NCBI GenBank assembly: GCA_023248635.1
Contig: JAHFED010000030.1
Coordinates: 1 to 64,000, forward strand
Direction: 5' to 3'
Length of the DNA: 64,000 bases
From: Myxococcales bacterium
GTDB taxonomy: Bacteria; Myxococcota; UBA727; VGSZ01
The notes beneath the pieces are model-generated. The model was not told where the DNA came from. It made no database searches and saw nothing but the letters and a program-made list of their open reading frames with translations. The position numbers and the translations under genes are program-made. Every line of letters starts with the position of its first letter. The first letter of the stretch is position 1. Positions 1-8,392 of this stretch are shown piece by piece.

Positions 1-418
1 ACGGTGCCAGGCCCCGGTATAGGTCGCGCTGTTGAGGCCGATGACGTCGTTCAGACATGCGCGCAACCGCAGCTCACCCACACCACAACGAAGGGCCACG
101 GTGAACTTGTTGCTGGCCAGAGTGTAGGTGATGCAGCCGGAGCCATCGGCCTCACCGGCGACGAGCGGGGCGGCGGTGCCGACAGTGACGTAGGTGCCAG
201 CGGCAGCGACGGTCGTCACCACCCCGGTGCCATCGGCGACGCCGACGCTGGCATAGACATGATCGCCTGCACTGTTCAGCGCGACGGCAGGGATGCCGAC
301 GAGCGCGAGGAACGCCACAAGACAAGCTAGGACCGCGGGCGGCATCCGAGCGCGCATGATGAAGGCAAACGCAAGCGCGACGAGGGCGAGAACGGCGAGG
401 ACAACGAATGGCGTCATG
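1..418 (-). CDS. Phage structural/membrane protein with C1q-like repeats, partial at left edge
   Basis: An open frame starts at an ATG (416-418) and runs off the window without a stop, giving 139 visible codons. An AGGAG ribosome-binding site sits 6 bases upstream of the ATG. The first 45 or so residues form two hydrophobic segments separated by a short basic stretch (IMRARMPP). The rest is a Gly/Ala/Thr/Val-rich beta-sheet-like domain resembling the C1q/TNF-like modules found in phage fibres and decoration proteins. It is the most downstream visible gene of the phage head operon. The function is inferred from position and composition only; no family is firmly recognised. Confidence 0.6.
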
Positions 419-445
419 GTGAGCTCCTGGCGGACGGGTGAGAGG

Positions 446-685
446 TCAGCGACGTCGGCGGTTCTCGAGGTCGCGGGCGGCGTTGACGGAGAGCTTGCGG
501 GCGGTCTCGCTGCTCACGCGGCCGGACTCGAGCTCGCGGCGCTCGTGGGTCGAGAGTCCCGCGTTGGCAGCGGCGTCTTTGGCCAGCGCGCGCAGCACAG
601 ACGGCTCGGCCTTCGTGGCGATTTCATTCGCCATGAACGCCGTCGCGTCGCGCTCGGCCTCGTCACGCCCCGACATTGGCCGCAT
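446..685 (-). CDS. Small charged phage protein
   Basis: Encodes 79 residues rich in Glu, Arg and Ala, predicted to be mostly helical. It overlaps the end of the upstream 140-residue gene by 23 bases; an alternative ATG at 676 would shorten the overlap to 14 bases and loses only three residues. No domain is recognised. It lies directly after the capsid gene and its follower, so it could be a head-completion or accessory protein. The existence of the gene is supported by position and tight packing more than by any motif. Confidence 0.5.
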   Translation of the reverse strand: MRPMSGRDEAERDATAFMANEIATKAEPSVLRALAKDAAANAGLSTHERRELESGRVSSETARKLSVNAARDLENRRRR

Positions 686-1085
686 CCGTCTTCTTCTTCG
701 CGATGGCCTTCACGTCGCCGACGATGGCGGCGACGAAGCCGCCGAGCTTCTCCGATCGAAGCTTGAGGTTTGCGTCGAGGACCTTCTGCCAATGGTCGTT
801 GAGGGTCGGCGCGGCAGCGACGGGGTCTCCCGCGTAGAGCGGCGCGACCGGCTCCGCGAGGATGTAGACCTGAGCCTTCGGGCGGTTCTTGTCGTTGTGG
901 TAGCCGCGGCCGAACTTGCCCAGCTTCTGGAGCAGGCCCTGGCGTCGGGCGTTCGGGAACACGCCGTCAGGCGTGACTGCGGCGCCGTCGTCCTTCTCGT
1001 CGGTGATGGAGCCGTCGAGCAGGTTGAGCACCCGCACCTTGCGCGGGTTCTGGATGAGCTTCTGCAAGGAGGTCAGTTCGGCCAC
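663..1085 (-). CDS. Phage protein downstream of major capsid
   Basis: Encodes 140 residues from a GTG start with a good AGGAG ribosome-binding site 6 bases upstream. The protein mixes short beta-prone stretches (KVRVLNLL, AQVYILAEP) with a C-terminal Lys-rich helix. Immediate placement after the major capsid gene is where phages commonly carry a head decoration or head-tail joining protein, but no family signature is visible. The role is inferred from position only. Confidence 0.6.
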   Translation of the reverse strand: MAELTSLQKLIQNPRKVRVLNLLDGSITDEKDDGAAVTPDGVFPNARRQGLLQKLGKFGRGYHNDKNRPKAQVYILAEPVAPLYAGDPVAAAPTLNDHWQKVLDANLKLRSEKLGGFVAAIVGDVKAIAKKKTDAANVGA

Positions 1086-1133
1086 AAGGTGCTCCTGGTT
1101 CAGGTCGGTGACGACGTCGACGTCGCCGGATGA

Positions 1134-2147
1134 TCAGTCGTTGTCTGCGAGGATTCGCACGGCATCGAGGTCGTTGATCTCGCCCCAGATGTAGCGGGCG
1201 TTCATGATCACCTCGAGGCTGCGGAGCGACTCGTCAGACTGGAAAGCGAAGTTGAGGAAGTGGCGCTCGAGGTAGACGCCGTGCGGGACCTCGCCGCCGT
1301 AGCTCTCGGTGTTCCGCGCGGGGTTGCCGATCGAGAAGAACATGCCGAGCACGTCGGCCGCGGCGTTCGCGGTGACCTTGAGCTCGTCGTCGTACTCGAA
1401 GACGGGGTAGTTCAAGATCGAGCCAACGCGCCCGTTCTGCATGAACTCGTCGCCGGGCTTGTTGACGATGGAGAAGTCGATCGCGCTGCCCCAGAGCGCT
1501 CCGCCAAGGCCACCGCTGGTGACGGCGGCTTCGACGACGAGGTGCTGCACCGCAGCGCCAGGAAGCAGGAAGCCCCACTCGCTGGGCGGACGCAGAGGCT
1601 GGTTGACCTTGTGCTGGCGGATGGCCTGCAGCGCGGCGAGGATCGTCAGGTCGGTGTTGGTGGTGCCAACCGAAGTCGACGGCGCCGCGAGCAGGGTGTC
1701 GAGGCCATCGGCCTCGATCTTCTGCAGGCCGCGCTTGGTCATGCGCCGCACGTCGGGGGCGAGAAGGGCGATGCGCTGCTGGGGCGTGCCGCTCTCAAAG
1801 ACGCTGCGCACCGTGCGGTGCGGGGTGCCCCCCAGGCGGCGCATCACGGTGTCGTCGGTGATGAGCGCCATGTCGGCGACGCCTTCGGTGGGAGCCAGCG
1901 TGATCGAGGTGCCCATGGCGAGCTCGATGGTCGGCGTGAGGTCGACACCTTCAGAGCCGCCGCTCGCGGCACCCAGGTCGGAGTAGACGGCGTAGCGCTT
2001 CGAGTTGCTCGGCTCGCCGTCCATGGTGTCGTGGCAGACGAGGCCCAGCATCACCATGCGCGGGCCGTGGGACGCCTGCACCTCGCGAGAGATGACTTCG
2101 GTGGCGATGAGCGCGGCTTGGGAAGTAGCGGTGGTCTCGTTGGCCAT
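1134..2147 (-). CDS. Phage major capsid protein
   Basis: Encodes 337 residues starting at an ATG with AAGGAG upstream. Features typical of the P22/N4-gp56-type coat proteins are a long alpha-rich first half, a central region with the RRMTKRGLQKIEADGLDTLL helix, and a beta-rich second half ending in a conserved-looking tail (RYIWGEINDLDAVRILAD). The length fits a tailed-phage coat protein. It follows a scaffold-like gene and the morphogenesis and portal genes, the normal head-operon order. It would form the icosahedral shell. The exact capsid family is not certain, but the identification as coat protein is well supported by context and length. Confidence 0.82.
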   Translation of the reverse strand: MANETTATSQAALIATEVISREVQASHGPRMVMLGLVCHDTMDGEPSNSKRYAVYSDLGAASGGSEGVDLTPTIELAMGTSITLAPTEGVADMALITDDTVMRRLGGTPHRTVRSVFESGTPQQRIALLAPDVRRMTKRGLQKIEADGLDTLLAAPSTSVGTTNTDLTILAALQAIRQHKVNQPLRPPSEWGFLLPGAAVQHLVVEAAVTSGGLGGALWGSAIDFSIVNKPGDEFMQNGRVGSILNYPVFEYDDELKVTANAAADVLGMFFSIGNPARNTESYGGEVPHGVYLERHFLNFAFQSDESLRSLEVIMNARYIWGEINDLDAVRILADND

Positions 2148-2168
2148 GCGGCAACTCCTTCAGTCAGG

Positions 2169-2783
2169 TCAGGCGGGCTTCTTGACGACGCGGAGAAATC
2201 TGGAGGCGCCCGAGGGCGCGCGAGCCGTCGAAAACGACGCGAGGTAGGCGTCGTACTCGGCGGGGTGTTTGGTTTTGATTTGCTCGACGGACATGCCGCC
2301 TTGCATCAGCTTGTCGACGTCGATGGCGGCGGGCGCGGGCGCCGGCGGTCCACCGGAGCCGATCGTCGGGTTGTTGGGCTTGGCGTCGCCCGCGGCCTTG
2401 TCGGCAGCGAAGGCGGCCAGCACGATCCGCTTCCCTTCGGCGGTGGGGCTGGCATCGACGGCGGCCTGCTGGTGGGCCGGCAGGGTCCCCCTCAGGGTGG
2501 CGATGCTCGCGGCCTCGGCGGCTTCGTGCTTCTCCCAGGCCGCGGACTGTGCGCGCAGCTGGGCGATCTCCACAGCGGTCAGCTGGGGTGGCGGTTCCGC
2601 GGGCTTCGGGGGCGCTGCCACGGGCGGAGCGGGTGCAGGAGGAGCGAGGATCGGCGCCGTCGCCACTGGGGGCACAATGGCGGCCGGGGCTAGCGCAGGC
2701 GGCGCAGGGCCCGGCGGCGGCGCGGGCGCAGGTCCGGCACCAGGCTCGTTATTCTGCAGCGGGTGGCGGTGGTGAATCCACAT
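2169..2783 (-). CDS. Putative phage scaffold protein
   Basis: Encodes 204 residues. The first third is an extremely Pro/Ala-rich disordered segment, followed by a predicted helical region (around residues 90 to 130), a second Pro/Ala linker, and a basic C-terminus ending SRFLRVVKKPA. A disordered, charged, capsid-adjacent protein with a basic C-terminal coat-binding tail is the usual look of a phage scaffold. It sits immediately upstream of the coat gene. The ATG chosen lacks a convincing ribosome-binding site, so the true start may lie further downstream in the Pro-rich part. No catalytic protease motif is seen. Confidence 0.6.
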   Translation of the reverse strand: MWIHHRHPLQNNEPGAGPAPAPPPGPAPPALAPAAIVPPVATAPILAPPAPAPPVAAPPKPAEPPPQLTAVEIAQLRAQSAAWEKHEAAEAASIATLRGTLPAHQQAAVDASPTAEGKRIVLAAFAADKAAGDAKPNNPTIGSGGPPAPAPAAIDVDKLMQGGMSVEQIKTKHPAEYDAYLASFSTARAPSGASRFLRVVKKPA

Positions 2784-2813
2784 GCCAAAAAGCGTGCGGG
2801 CCTGGTGGCGTGA

Positions 2814-3257
2814 CTACGCTCGCAGGGTTGTGCGCCGGAGGACGATCAGATCTTTGGGCGACAGGCCAAGCCATGGGCGCGCCGGCATGTGCGTCGTCCC
2901 CCTGTGCAGGTAGGTCCCGACGTCGGCATGGGCCGTGTCGGGCTTGATGATGATCGTGACCGTGTCGCCGCTGGCGGTCACCGTCGTCACCAGCCTCGCC
3001 ATCAACGCGTTTGCCTTGCCAGGGCGCTTGCCCGCCCGGGGTTGGGCCACGGCGCCACGGTTCAGGTCGACGGGCCCTGGGTTGTCCTCAGCGTAGGACG
3101 GCGCATAGGGAGCGAAGGGGCGGTCGTAGATGTCGAGGCCGGCAGCGACGCGGGCGACGATGATCTTCCGGATCTCGCCGGCGATCTTGTAGCCGAGCGC
3201 CCGCGCCTTCTTGTTGAGGTCGGGACGCTCCCCGGTGCGTTTGACCGTCAGGGTCAC
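2814..3257 (-). CDS. Phage virion morphogenesis (Mu gpG / tail-completion-like) protein
   Basis: Encodes 147 residues from a GTG that overlaps the stop of the preceding small gene (GTGA). The central DIYDRPFAPYAPSY stretch and the C-terminal MPARPWLGLSPKDL stretch match the pattern of the phage virion morphogenesis / gpG-like family: a basic helical N-terminus, a 'grpfaPy...Y' motif and a 'RPFLGls' motif. These proteins act in head-tail joining or tail completion. The location next to portal agrees with this role. Confidence 0.72.
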   Translation of the reverse strand: MTLTVKRTGERPDLNKKARALGYKIAGEIRKIIVARVAAGLDIYDRPFAPYAPSYAEDNPGPVDLNRGAVAQPRAGKRPGKANALMARLVTTVTASGDTVTIIIKPDTAHADVGTYLHRGTTHMPARPWLGLSPKDLIVLRRTTLRA

Positions 3258-3406
3258 GGCGGCGTCGACAGGTCAGCGGTGGAGAGGTCGCCGTCGTATT
3301 TGACGCCCAGCTTTTCCGCCAGGGCGCGCCGCAAGATGTTGACGGTGTCAACATCGCCGAGGCGCCCCATGCGCTCGATGCCCAGGGTCATCTCGTTGAT
3401 GGTCAC
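3254..3406 (-). CDS. Small phage protein between portal and morphogenesis genes
   Basis: A 50-residue open frame whose GTG start overlaps the portal stop (GTGA) and whose TGA stop overlaps the GTG start of the morphogenesis gene (GTGA again). The peptide begins MTINEMTLGIERMG and contains an amphipathic helix (NILRRALAEKLGV). Exact chaining at both ends in an operon where nearly all genes are linked this way is good evidence that it is translated. No family is recognised; a small head-assembly or portal-associated helper is possible. Confidence 0.66.
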   Translation of the reverse strand: MTINEMTLGIERMGRLGDVDTVNILRRALAEKLGVKYDGDLSTADLSTPP

Positions 3407-5001
3407 GTCGAGCCCCCCCCCTCAGCGGGCTTGGTGTCTTCGGCGTTGTCGTGGGCCACGCCGTCACCTTCCGACAGGTCGGGCTTCGCCGGGAGCTGCG
3501 GCAGCCCAGGAGCTGGCGGCAGGCCGAACGCTGACGGGGGCTTGGGCTTCTCGAGCTCGAGGGCCAGGCCGTCGGCGGCCGCGTCGCGCTCGTTGTCGTA
3601 GTGGCCCATCAAGACGGCGTAGCGGGCCTTGCTGATGACACCGAGCTTGAGGTCGAGCTCGAGCCGGCGCTGTTTGCTGTCGAGCTCCTCGTAGTCAGGG
3701 GGCACGCCGAAGACGACGCGCGGAACGACGTCGCCAAACTTGGGCGCGTACGACGTCGGCGCGAACTGCTCGAGAACCTCGAGGAGGATGGGCAGCAGCT
3801 GCTGCTCTTCGAAGCGTCGGAAGATCGGGCGGAGCTCGCGGACCCGCTTGTCGTGCGGGAGGTTCGCGATCGAGCGGGAGACGCCGCTGACGGCGACGGT
3901 GGGCGTGGTGGCGTAGGCGTCGGGGTTGTTGCTGCGGGAGACCGCGACCTCGCGCAGTGACTGGGAGCGCGACGCCCGCATGTCCTCGAGGAGCGGGTTG
4001 AAGTTCACGCTCTCGATGCGCGCGCTCGGCTCGGCCTTCACCCAGCGATCGGGGCCCATGGGGAGGTGGTCGCCCTCGAGGAGGGTGCCGAAGTACACGC
4101 CCTGGCCGTGGCCCTGCAAGTCGACGGTGTGCTGCTCGTTGCTGCGGCCCACGTTGAGCTCGTCGATCTGGGCGATCGTGTCCTTCTCGGGGCAGGGCCA
4201 GAAGCCACCGTCGGCCTGCTCGATGCGAAGGAAGGCGACGGGGAGTCGCTTGCCCGGGTACTTCGCGGGGAGGGCGGGGTGCTCGCCGTCGGAGCGGGTG
4301 CGGACCCACATCCAATCCCCCCAGGCCTTCACACTCCCGTCGGGGTTCGCCTCGAAGGATCGGGAGTAGATCATCCAGGTGTGCACGCCCGGCGCCGCCG
4401 ACGTCGGGGTCTGTCGCAGACCACAGACCATGATCGCGCGCTCGTCGTTGGGTGCGCTCGGATGGCAGATGACGAAGATGTCGCTCGGCCAGTACATGAA
4501 GCCGACCGGCTTGCCCTCGTCGGCGTCGTCGACCTTCCGCCACATGATCTCGACGGCCGCGGCCTTCACGCCCGTCAGGGTGCGGCGCTCGAGCTCCGGC
4601 ATCAGGGTGGCAAGTCCCATGTCTTCGAGGGCGCGGGCGAAGGCGAGGGCGCGCGCGTCGTCGGCGGGAATGTCCTCCTTGGCGAGCGTCTCGAGGTAGC
4701 GCTCGGCGTCGACGACGTAGACGCCGGCGTCGCTGCGGGCAAAGAAAGCCAGCCAGTTCACGGGGCTGATCGGCATCTTGCCGGCGTTCGGGTAGCGGTC
4801 GAGGAGCTTCGCCGCGATGATCGCCTGCTGGTCGCCACGGTAGCGCTGGGCCATTCCGGCGACGTCGACGTCGTAGTCGAGGGGCTTGGCGGCCTTGCCC
4901 GCGTCCAGCACTGCGCGGAGCTCGGCGGCGGTGGCAGCCTTCGCGCCGAGGGCGATGATGGCTGCGAAGAGCCGCTGCTGCGCGTGGTCGAAGAAGAGCA
5001 T
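3403..5001 (-). CDS. Phage portal protein
   Basis: Encodes about 532 residues from the ATG at 5001; a TTG two codons upstream is also in frame, and the terminase stop lies in the same frame 36 bases upstream of that TTG. The length, an acidic N-terminal half, a central aromatic-rich core (GFMYWPSDIFVI), a long helical section ending in LPILLEVLEQFAPTSY and a Pro-rich disordered tail all fit a dodecameric portal. Position immediately downstream of the large terminase and upstream of head genes is diagnostic. It would form the DNA entry channel at one capsid vertex. No frameshift or internal stop is seen. Confidence 0.8.
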   Translation of the reverse strand: MLFFDHAQQRLFAAIIALGAKAATAAELRAVLDAGKAAKPLDYDVDVAGMAQRYRGDQQAIIAAKLLDRYPNAGKMPISPVNWLAFFARSDAGVYVVDAERYLETLAKEDIPADDARALAFARALEDMGLATLMPELERRTLTGVKAAAVEIMWRKVDDADEGKPVGFMYWPSDIFVICHPSAPNDERAIMVCGLRQTPTSAAPGVHTWMIYSRSFEANPDGSVKAWGDWMWVRTRSDGEHPALPAKYPGKRLPVAFLRIEQADGGFWPCPEKDTIAQIDELNVGRSNEQHTVDLQGHGQGVYFGTLLEGDHLPMGPDRWVKAEPSARIESVNFNPLLEDMRASRSQSLREVAVSRSNNPDAYATTPTVAVSGVSRSIANLPHDKRVRELRPIFRRFEEQQLLPILLEVLEQFAPTSYAPKFGDVVPRVVFGVPPDYEELDSKQRRLELDLKLGVISKARYAVLMGHYDNERDAAADGLALELEKPKPPSAFGLPPAPGLPQLPAKPDLSEGDGVAHDNAEDTKPAEGGGST

Positions 5002-5040
5002 GACCAAAGCGTGCGGTCGCGGCCGCGTGACAACGTGCAG

Positions 5041-6345
5041 TCATAGAAACGAGTCCCGCCGCACCTCCCCCGGGGCCGCGGTCGGCACAGGCCGCCAGAC
5101 CGGGAACTGCCAGTAGCAGCCGTAGCCCACGGCGTCGGCGGCGGCGTCGAGCCCGCCGGATTTGTCGGGCTGTCCGTTCACGTAGGCCTGTCGCTCGAAG
5201 GTCATCGTCGTCGTCGGCGCCGCTGCGGGGTCAATGGTCAGCCGCTTGTCCCGCAGCATGATCTGCACGGTGTTGACGCGGTCGTCGATGAGCGGGTTGG
5301 CGAGGCCATGCTGGGGCTCGAAGCTGGCCTGCTTGAGCAGCGCGACGTGCGTTAGCGGCGTCACCGAGGTGCGCTGCGTTCCGCTCGCATCACAATACAC
5401 TTTGATGCGCATCGACCGAACGTCTTGCTTCGTGATCTCCCGACGACGCACCCGCGTGAGATGCGCAGCGAGGTAGGCCGTGATCTTCTCCGCCTGCTCG
5501 GCGGTGTCGGTGTTGGTGCCGACGAATTCACCGACGATGTGGGCGCAGCGTCGCGCCGGGTCGGCCTCGGCCACGACCCAGACCATCTTACCGACGTTGA
5601 AGTCAGCCCACACCTGCAGGTCCCCGCGGCCCGGGAGCACGCACGGGGTCTTGCCGTGGACCTCGCGGGAGAAGCGCGAGTAAACCCGGCCGCCCTTTGC
5701 CCGGCGTTGGCCCTCGAGCTTCTCGCCGGCCTCGTCGTCGTCGAGGCGGCTCTCCATGTCGGCCACGTAGTCGCTGCGCAGGAAGGTGTTGGCCTTGCTG
5801 CGCACGATCCACACGCGTGTCGTCGACGCCGGCTTCGCGAGGATGAGGTCGTAGCCCGGGCCGTAGCCCTCGGGCGTGCCAGTGAGCACGATCTGCTGGC
5901 AGGGTCCGATCGAGACGCGCGCCATCGCCACTTGGAGGGCCTCGCGATCGCACAACTCCCACTCGTCGACGAGGAGGCCGCCGACGGTGAGCCCCTCGAG
6001 GGAGCGTGGCTGGTCCGCCGAGCGGCACAGCACGTCGAAGCGTCGGCGCCGGCCGATGGTGAGGACCTTGTCGCTTTTGTGGTAGCGCCATGGGAGGCCC
6101 CAGGCTTCGAGCATCCGCGTCGCAGTGGCGACGAAGACGTCGATAATCATCCGGTAGGTGGGCTCGATGACCAGGATGGGCGCGCCCTGGGAGCGGAAGC
6201 CCATGTCGACGACGACGGCGACCCCGGTGACGGTCTTGCCGCTCCGGTAGCCCCCCTGCATGACGCGGATTTTCGAGGCGCGGTCGGCGACAAATTCGAG
6301 CTGGTGCGGGAGCAGGCCAGCGGGTCCTCGCCGAATCTCATCCAT
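5041..6345 (-). CDS. terL: Terminase large subunit
   Basis: Encodes 434 residues. The Walker A loop GGYRSGKT is at about residues 31 to 38 and a Walker B-like GLLVDEWELCD follows around residue 150, then a coupling-motif-like segment (QIVLTGTPEGYG). The C-terminal half has nuclease-like acidic residues, including a WADFNVG stretch and a later KVYCDASG stretch, as in the RNase H-fold nuclease of terminases. The protein packages phage DNA into the prohead through the portal encoded next door. Length is normal for the family. Unlike other pairs here it has no overlap with its upstream neighbour; a 178-base AT-rich gap precedes it. Confidence 0.93.
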   Translation of the reverse strand: MDEIRRGPAGLLPHQLEFVADRASKIRVMQGGYRSGKTVTGVAVVVDMGFRSQGAPILVIEPTYRMIIDVFVATATRMLEAWGLPWRYHKSDKVLTIGRRRRFDVLCRSADQPRSLEGLTVGGLLVDEWELCDREALQVAMARVSIGPCQQIVLTGTPEGYGPGYDLILAKPASTTRVWIVRSKANTFLRSDYVADMESRLDDDEAGEKLEGQRRAKGGRVYSRFSREVHGKTPCVLPGRGDLQVWADFNVGKMVWVVAEADPARRCAHIVGEFVGTNTDTAEQAEKITAYLAAHLTRVRRREITKQDVRSMRIKVYCDASGTQRTSVTPLTHVALLKQASFEPQHGLANPLIDDRVNTVQIMLRDKRLTIDPAAAPTTTMTFERQAYVNGQPDKSGGLDAAADAVGYGCYWQFPVWRPVPTAAPGEVRRDSFL

Positions 6346-6523
6346 GCACCACGGTCAGCGCCGTGGGGCGTGACGACGTGAATCAGCCCCTCATCATTCT
6401 GATTTCGATATCTTTTTTTGTAAAAATCGCCGCGCGTCATTCAATACAAATGTTTTTGGGTCCATTTCTGGTCCCGGCCCGCGGACTTGGGGGCAGGAGG
6501 GCAGGGAACGTCACACGAAGACC
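6346..6523 (-). promoter_or_regulatory. AT-rich island upstream of the large terminase gene
   Basis: The only sizeable gap in the phage operon. About 6388 to 6470 is strikingly AT-rich (runs such as TTTTTTTG and TTCAATACAAATGTTTTT) inside otherwise high-GC DNA. It could hold a late promoter or a packaging recognition site, both often found next to terminase genes. A short minus-strand frame beginning MTRGDFYKK at 6440 overlaps the terminase start but looks like a by-product of the composition. Confidence 0.4.
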
Positions 6524-6958
6524 CTAGGCATGCCAGTCGCTGCGGATCTCTTTCATCTCGCTAGGTACTTGATCGATGATGGTCGGCTCCATCCATCCAC
6601 CGTAGTATCCGTTTGATGAGTTTCGGAAGATGATGTCGACATAGCCGCGTTCGGTGGTCACCCGATAGCCATATGCTTCGTCGGTCTCTTGACGACCTCG
6701 CCCGTCGTCCGTGTTGACCCAGGCCGGCAGAGGCACCACTGCGATGGCCGTCACCTCAGCGGAGAAGAGGTGGTCCACATCGACGATGTCCGCGAACCAC
6801 GACTCCGAGCAGCAGTCCCCCACAACCGTCCAAAGCACCGTGAGCCCGTGGCAAACAAAGACCAGGCGTTGCTGGCCTCCATCGATGAGCAGGGCCTCCA
6901 CCCGCCGGCCGATGAGCTGCTGCAGCGCCGTCTTCTCAGGGCTGAGCCAAGTGCTCAT
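6524..6958 (-). CDS. DUF7448-like phage protein
   Basis: Encodes 144 residues, start overlapping the stop of the terminase small subunit (ATGA). The VGDCCSESWFADI and FRNSSNGYYGGWM signatures are characteristic of a family of small phage proteins (DUF7448 as I recognise it) with an aromatic- and Cys-containing beta-rich core. The biochemical function of that family is not established. It sits unusually between the small and large terminase genes, so it may be a moron or a packaging accessory. The family assignment rests on motif memory. Confidence 0.66.
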   Translation of the reverse strand: MSTWLSPEKTALQQLIGRRVEALLIDGGQQRLVFVCHGLTVLWTVVGDCCSESWFADIVDVDHLFSAEVTAIAVVPLPAWVNTDDGRGRQETDEAYGYRVTTERGYVDIIFRNSSNGYYGGWMEPTIIDQVPSEMKEIRSDWHA

Positions 6959-7428
6959 TGCTTTGCCTCTTCAATGTGAGGAACCCAGCTCGGGACGTCG
7001 ATCATCGCGTCGTCACCAGCCTCAGGAACCTTGTCGCCCCATCGCTCAGGTGCCAGCCCAGCCAGCACCTTGATGCAGGCGCTCACCGTCGCCAGGTCGC
7101 CGTCGTCGGCAGCCTGCACAGCACGGCGCTCAAGCCTGGCCACCTGCTCCTCGATGGTGCCGGCGGGGGCGTCGTCGATTCGGGCCTTCCCTGGAGCGCC
7201 GTAGATGAAGTCGCAGACCCTCTCGACCGCACGCATGCGCAAGACGTCGTCGTCGCACTCATCATCAAGGGCCACGTCGACCAACCACTGGAGCGCCTTG
7301 GGAGCGGCCGTCTTTAGGAAGGTGGGGAGTGCGGGCCGGCCTGGGCCGCCGCCGTTCTTCTCGATGAAGCGTCCCGTCTTGGCGTCCGTTTTAGGTCCGT
7401 TTCCACGGGCCTTGGCCTTCTTGGTCAT
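6955..7428 (-). CDS. Putative terminase small subunit
   Basis: Encodes 157 residues, joined by ATGA overlaps at both ends. A basic, Gly-rich N-terminus (KTGRFIEKNGGGPGRP) is followed by helical segments with MRAVERVCDFIYG, the usual layout of phage DUF5681/terminase-small-like proteins in which 'GRF..G..G.P' precedes a DNA-binding helical core. The C-terminal third is acidic and ends WVPHIEEAKQ. It would recognise phage DNA and recruit the large subunit encoded two genes downstream. Confidence 0.6.
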   Translation of the reverse strand: MTKKAKARGNGPKTDAKTGRFIEKNGGGPGRPALPTFLKTAAPKALQWLVDVALDDECDDDVLRMRAVERVCDFIYGAPGKARIDDAPAGTIEEQVARLERRAVQAADDGDLATVSACIKVLAGLAPERWGDKVPEAGDDAMIDVPSWVPHIEEAKQ

Positions 7429-8123
7429 GGGTGCGCTGCAACCTTCCGTCGATGACGACGTTGCCGTGTGCGGGATGTGAGCACGCTCGATGTGCGCTCC
7501 ACCTCAGCGCCGACGATGTTCAAGTAGCCCTCACGCCACTCTGGGGGCACCAGCTTGGGCACCTCGCCGAGGAGGAAGGCGACGACGCCGGTGAGGGGCC
7601 CGTCGCCTGGGGTGGGGTAGAGGTTCTGGCCGACAGCAGCAGCGATGGCGGGCGGGGTCTTGCCAGCGACGAGCATCGCGACCGCGAGCATTCGCCACTC
7701 GCGATCACGTCGAAACGATGGTTGGCAGAGGGTGCACCAGCGGCCAGTCGTCGGCCGCCCGCAGTTGTCGCAGCTTCTTGGCTCGGAACGAAAACCGTCT
7801 GGCGCGGAACGATTGTTCCGAGCCACGACGACAAATAGGCGCCGTGGACCGTGCCCGACAGGTCCCTCGCGTCGCATGAGGCCCCAGGACTCTGCTCCCG
7901 CGACCACCATGCGGGTCCCGCGGGCGGTGTCGTGACCAAGTGCGGCCTGCAGGGCGGGCATGCCGCCGGGCACCTCACCCGAGGCGTCGGCGAGCTCAAG
8001 CGCAACGCGGACGGCCATCCGAACCGCGTGCGGGACATCGCGCACGAAGCCCGTCGAGGGTTTCGTCGGGCTCGGCTTCGGTGCACCTCCGCCGCTGGTC
8101 TTGCTTCCGCCGCTGCCCATCAT
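7425..8123 (-). CDS. Phage protein with zinc ribbon
   Basis: Encodes 232 residues. An N-terminal Ser/Gly/Pro-rich stretch leads into a helical region that looks like a winged-helix (residues about 28 to 100, AVRMAVRVALELADASG onward). A four-cysteine zinc ribbon CDNCGRPTTGRWCTLC lies around residues 118 to 133, and a basic RTRQRRHRRK tail ends the protein. The combination suggests DNA binding. Two ATGs in a row (8123, 8120) are possible starts; the second has better spacing from a GGGAGG site. The specific function is unknown. Confidence 0.62.
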   Translation of the reverse strand: MMGSGGSKTSGGGAPKPSPTKPSTGFVRDVPHAVRMAVRVALELADASGEVPGGMPALQAALGHDTARGTRMVVAGAESWGLMRREGPVGHGPRRLFVVVARNNRSAPDGFRSEPRSCDNCGRPTTGRWCTLCQPSFRRDREWRMLAVAMLVAGKTPPAIAAAVGQNLYPTPGDGPLTGVVAFLLGEVPKLVPPEWREGYLNIVGAEVERTSSVLTSRTRQRRHRRKVAAHP

Positions 8124-8392
8124 CGCCTCCCCCGCCTCATGGGTTCCGTGAGGCGCTCAGAGACTGCCCGGTCGCGGTGGGCTTTCCAGTCCTCACCGCG
8201 GCTCGCCATCGATGCGCACTTCTGGGCCACGTGCATGGGCGTGCCCCCGGTGCCGATGCGGATGGTGCTCAGCCAACGGAGGCACTCGATCTGCCGGTGG
8301 GCGAGAGAGACGAGGAGGTCAGCATGGGCGAAGCCGTCGCCACGTCGGCCGATGACTTCGAGGCTGATGCCTTCGAGGGTGGGGGCGCTCAC
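8120..8392 (-). CDS. Small phage protein of unknown function
   Basis: Encodes 90 residues from a GTG that overlaps the stop of the upstream gene (GTGA), and its own stop overlaps the next start (ATGA). The peptide is helical in the middle (HADLLVSLAHRQIECLRWLS) with a basic tail. No domain is recognised. Translational coupling on both sides supports it as a real gene of the phage operon. Confidence 0.6.
   Translation of the reverse strand: MSAPTLEGISLEVIGRRGDGFAHADLLVSLAHRQIECLRWLSTIRIGTGGTPMHVAQKCASMASRGEDWKAHRDRAVSERLTEPMRRGRR

Noticed and set aside
1260-2693. A 477-codon plus-strand frame opposite the capsid and scaffold genes
   Set aside because: Opposite to clear phage head genes and without any recognisable domain.
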